The notes beneath the pieces are model-generated. The model was given only the letters and a program-made list of their open reading frames with translations. It was not told the DNA's origin and did not search any database. Both the position numbers and the translations under genes were made by a program. Of a stretch of DNA of 6,269 bases, positions 5,727 to 6,269 are shown piece after piece (positions within the stretch are counted from its first letter, which is position 1; each line of letters opens with the position of its first letter). Origin of the DNA: Paracoccaceae bacterium (GTDB taxonomy: Bacteria; Pseudomonadota; Alphaproteobacteria; Rhodobacterales; Rhodobacteraceae); the NCBI GenBank assembly GCA_009920225.1, contig RGAJ01000115.1, positions 1 to 6,269 on the forward strand. The letters run 5' to 3'.

Positions 5727-6269
5727 CTATGACGCGTGTTCGGCTTGGATTTCGATTGCGTCTCTTTTTGCTTTTTCTTCGGGTTCAACATGAATTTGCG
5801 GGTTGGCATGTGGAAATTGCGCGATGATCGCGCTTTCGATGCGATCGCACAGCTCATGTGAGGCGCTGACTGTCATGTCGCCTGGAACGATCAAATGGAA
5901 ATCGATGTATTGGACATGCCCATCGTGGCGTGTCCGCAAATCATGCGCTTGCACAGCGCCTGCGCCATTTTCTGCGATGATGAGGCGGATTTTTTCAAGA
6001 TCTGCTTCTGACATTGCTTCGTCCATCAAGCCATGCAAGGACGCGCGGATGATCTGCCATCCTGACCCCAAGATGTTCAAAGCGACCAGAATCGCCAAGA
6101 CCGGATCAAGCCAAGGTAGTGAAAAATAGACCGCGCACACGACCCCGATTGTCACGCCGAGCGATGATATAACGTCAGATAACAGGTGTTTGCCATCTGC
6201 GTACAATGCAGGGGAGCGATATTTGCGGCCTGCGCGGATCAAAACGAAACACCAAATTCCATTGATCAG
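5727..6269 (-). CDS. Cation diffusion facilitator (CDF) family divalent metal efflux protein, N-terminus beyond window
   Basis: Inner-membrane proton-coupled exporter of divalent metals such as Zn2+, Fe2+, Mn2+ or Cd2+. The frame is open to the right edge, giving 180 visible residues; a full protein has about 300, so transmembrane helices 1-3 and most of 4 are missing. The visible part starts LINGIWCFVLIRAGRK (end of helix 4), then ALYADGKHLLSDV with the HxxxD metal site of helix 5, a hydrophobic helix 5 (SSLGVTIGVVCAVYF) and helix 6 (LDPVLAILVALNILGSGW). After HGLMDEAMSE comes the cytoplasmic zinc-transporter dimerisation domain (DLRTRHDGHVQYIDFHLIVPG, read in part, and ASHELCDRIESAI, NPQIHVEP), then a charged tail. 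A TTG at 6242 could be misread as a start; it is internal. The stop is TAG at 5727. Metal specificity cannot be decided without helix 2. It converges on msrB. Confidence 0.92.
   Translation of the reverse strand: MINGIWCFVLIRAGRKYRSPALYADGKHLLSDVISSLGVTIGVVCAVYFSLPWLDPVLAILVALNILGSGWQIIRASLHGLMDEAMSEADLEKIRLIIAENGAGAVQAHDLRTRHDGHVQYIDFHLIVPGDMTVSASHELCDRIESAIIAQFPHANPQIHVEPEEKAKRDAIEIQAEHAS

Noticed and set aside
1..6269. A novel defence, mobile or biosynthetic system
   Set aside because: Every gene belongs to a known housekeeping family. There are no terminal repeats, integrase or transposase fragments, CRISPR-like repeats or toxin-antitoxin pairs visible, and base composition looks uniform by eye.

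Overview
The window looks like an ordinary chromosomal segment of an alphaproteobacterium, most likely a marine Rhodobacteraceae/Roseobacter-type organism of moderate GC (estimated by eye). The grounds are the aerobic (late cobalt insertion) cobaltochelatase genes cobS and cobT, the style of the long-form aminopeptidase P and VOC proteins, and an intergenic GGCGGGGATATTTTT motif that I recall as common in that family. I could not verify the taxonomy.

Layout, left to right. (1) 1-1532, minus strand: the first ~510 codons of a long-form Xaa-Pro aminopeptidase (M24B); its C-terminus lies beyond the left edge. (2) 1533-1599: a 67-nt divergent spacer; a near-perfect palindrome covers the upstream aminopeptidase start codon. 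(3) 1600-1998, plus: a small, probably metal-free VOC/glyoxalase-fold protein. (4) Two bases later, convergent on the minus strand, cobT (2001-3878) and, upstream of it, cobS (4009-4995), the VWA and AAA+ subunits of cobaltochelatase. The 130 nt between them hold a terminator-like hairpin, a second GC hairpin, an AT-rich conserved motif and a possible cobT promoter. (5) 4996-5182: a divergent control region. (6) 5183-5650, plus: msrB with an export signal. (7) 5651-5726: a strong terminator. (8) 5727-6269, minus: the C-terminal part of a cation diffusion facilitator whose N-terminus is beyond the right edge.

How the genes work together. CobS and CobT form the ATP-driven chaperone part that works with CobN (not in the window) to insert Co2+ into hydrogenobyrinic acid a,c-diamide during aerobic B12 synthesis. 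The other genes (dipeptide/peptide turnover, methionine sulfoxide repair in the cell envelope, divalent metal efflux) are separate transcription units and need not share a pathway with it.

I do not see a mobile element, CRISPR array, tRNA, rRNA or a previously undescribed system. The most interesting non-coding structure is the palindrome-rich spacer between cobS and cobT; the most interesting protein detail is the exported MsrB that lacks the usual resolving cysteine. Several start codons need trimming relative to the longest open frames (cobS, msrB, cobT and perhaps the aminopeptidase).
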